DNA of 64,000 nucleotides from Streptomyces sp. NBC_01116 (GTDB taxonomy: Bacteria > Actinomycetota > Actinomycetes > Streptomycetales > Streptomycetaceae). The notes beneath the pieces were generated by a model. That model did not search any database and was not told where the DNA came from. It saw only the letters and a list, made by a program, of their open reading frames with translations. The stretch covers positions 930,001 to 994,000 of the forward strand of contig NZ_CP108644.1 in assembly GCF_041435495.1 (NCBI RefSeq), written 5' to 3'. Each line of letters starts with the position of its first letter. The first letter of the stretch is position 1. Both the position numbers and the translations under genes were made by a program. Shown piece by piece: positions 63,018-64,000 of this stretch.

Positions 63018-64000
63018 GTCTCCCCCCGTCCGATCCGGGCGCCGGGAACGCCGACCGGGTCGCGGAGCACCGTGTCCCGGCCCGGGTTCTTCCTCCGGGG
63101 GAACGTGGGCCGGCGGCGGGAACGCGTGTCCTTGCCTCGGCGGGAGCGGGGATCCACGAGTCCCTGCAGAACGTCGGCGCAGCGGTTGGCCAGGATGAAG
63201 CCGCCCCCCATGACGAGTGTGGCCGCCTGTAGCGCCGGGACGTCCCGGGAACCGGCGGCCTGGACGAAGTAGGCCCCCATGCCGGGCCAGCCGAAGATCT
63301 GCTCCACGACGACGGTGGCCACGAGAAGGCTGCCGACGCCGAACCCGGCGACGGAGAGGATCGGTCCGGCGGCGTTGGGCAGTCCGTCGCGCACCACGAT
63401 CGACAGCGTTCCACTGCCCCGTGCCTGCGCCGCGCGTACGTAGGGACGGTCGAGTGCCTCGCGCAGCGTGACGGCGACCACCCGGCTCAGCACGCCCGCC
63501 ACCGGCAGTCCCAGTACCGCCATGGGCATCAGCCACGTCGAGGGGCCGGCCATGCCCGATGTCGGCAGCAGTCCGAGGCGGATCGCCAGATACAGGACCA
63601 GGAGGTAGCTGAGCCAGAACGACGGTATGGAGCTGACCAGGAGCGCCCCGGTGCGCAGGGCGCCGCGCAGGACTCCGCGTCGAAGGACCGCACCGGCGAC
63701 GCCGACGCCCACCCCGACCACGACGGCGACCACGGCGGACCCGCCCACCAGGCCCAGCGTGACACCCAGCCGGTCCGCCACTTCGGGGCCGATGGGGGTG
63801 TTCGTACGCAACGAGCGCCCGAAATCGCCGGTGCAGGCGTGGGCCAGCCACCGCAGGTACCGTACGGGCGCCGGATCGTCGAGCCCGAGCTCCACGCGGA
63901 CGGCCTCGATCTGTTCCGGCATGGCGGGGCGGCCTGCCCGGGTCGCCGCCAGCACCGCCGCGGGGTCTCCCCGTGCGAGCAGGACGAGGGCGAAGGTCCC
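63014..64000 (-). CDS. Peptide ABC transporter permease (DppB-like), 5' end outside window
   Basis: At least 328 residues are visible. The frame stays open through the right edge with LLARGDPAAVLAA, the expected DppB N-terminal segment, so the start is outside. Features are EQIEAVRVELGLDDPAPVRYL, the loops after it and an EAA-like region with YVRAAQARGSGTLSIVVRDG. The C-terminus carries an unusual Arg-rich extension of about 40 residues. It is translationally coupled to the fusion gene. The solute-binding protein of this importer is probably to the right. Confidence 0.9.
   Translation of the reverse strand, partial: GTFALVLLARGDPAAVLAATRAGRPAMPEQIEAVRVELGLDDPAPVRYLRWLAHACTGDFGRSLRTNTPIGPEVADRLGVTLGLVGGSAVVAVVVGVGVGVAGAVLRRGVLRGALRTGALLVSSIPSFWLSYLLVLYLAIRLGLLPTSGMAGPSTWLMPMAVLGLPVAGVLSRVVAVTLREALDRPYVRAAQARGSGTLSIVVRDGLPNAAGPILSVAGFGVGSLLVATVVVEQIFGWPGMGAYFVQAAGSRDVPALQAATLVMGGGFILANRCADVLQGLVDPRSRRGKDTRSRRRPTFPRRKNPGRDTVLRDPVGVPGARIGRGET

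Overview
The window is very GC-rich, with third codon positions almost always G or C, and its genes start at ATG, GTG or TTG and often overlap by 4 bases (GTGA/ATGA). With its gene families (BlaI/M56 pair, sugar ABC transporter lacking its own ATPase, PQQ-type Ser/Thr kinase, catalase-peroxidase beside a Fur gene, Tat-exported enzymes), this points to a Streptomyces or close relative, probably a chromosomal stretch rich in accessory genes. I see no rRNA, tRNA, CRISPR, transposase or integrase.

Layout. 0-9.6 kb: a carbohydrate locus (end of a DapA-family aldolase, ThuA-like protein, 2-hydroxyacid dehydrogenase, sugar ABC importer, DeoR/LacI-hybrid regulator, Tat-exported beta-propeller, secreted polysaccharide lyase). 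9.9-12.3 kb: glycerol facilitator and kinase. 12.4-16.2 kb: two acetyltransferases, an NlpC/P60 peptidoglycan hydrolase, and a BlaI/M56 sensor-protease pair. 16.3-22.2 kb: a ferric-siderophore uptake locus (two FecCD permeases, AraC regulator, binding lipoprotein, siderophore-interacting protein fused to a methyltransferase-like domain) with an iron box in the divergent promoter. 22.2-33.2 kb: Ser/Thr kinase, PfkB kinase, orphan peptide-binding lipoprotein, MpaB-like oxygenase with a divergent TetR regulator and operators, OFA-type MFS transporter with small subunit, acyl-CoA oxidase.

33.5-37.8 kb is a compact, translationally coupled set: MfnB-type furan synthase, aldehyde dehydrogenase, zinc alcohol dehydrogenase, then a carboxyl-type methyltransferase. 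It reads as a small furan-forming pathway outside methanogens. 37.9-49.6 kb: LysR regulator divergent from a class-A beta-lactamase-like hydrolase, Tat-exported metallo-hydrolase, PIG-L deacetylase, membrane metallophosphoesterase, Fur/KatG pair, FKBP, unknown protein, and an ABC transporter pair.

50.6-64 kb (running off the right edge) is a biosynthetic cluster I do not recognise. It has a 44-residue peptide gene, three ATP-grasp ligases, a dipeptide-epimerase-type enolase-superfamily enzyme, an acyl-CoA-dehydrogenase-fold monooxygenase, two related methyltransferases, an MFS exporter and an Opp/Dpp importer with a permease-ATPase fusion. Three of its transcription units share one promoter architecture, GGAACTT-16 bp-GAC(A/T)TGT, typical of ECF sigma factors; one would give a leaderless message. 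No ECF sigma gene is in the window. The likely product is a ligase-made small peptide with an epimerised, oxidised and methylated residue.
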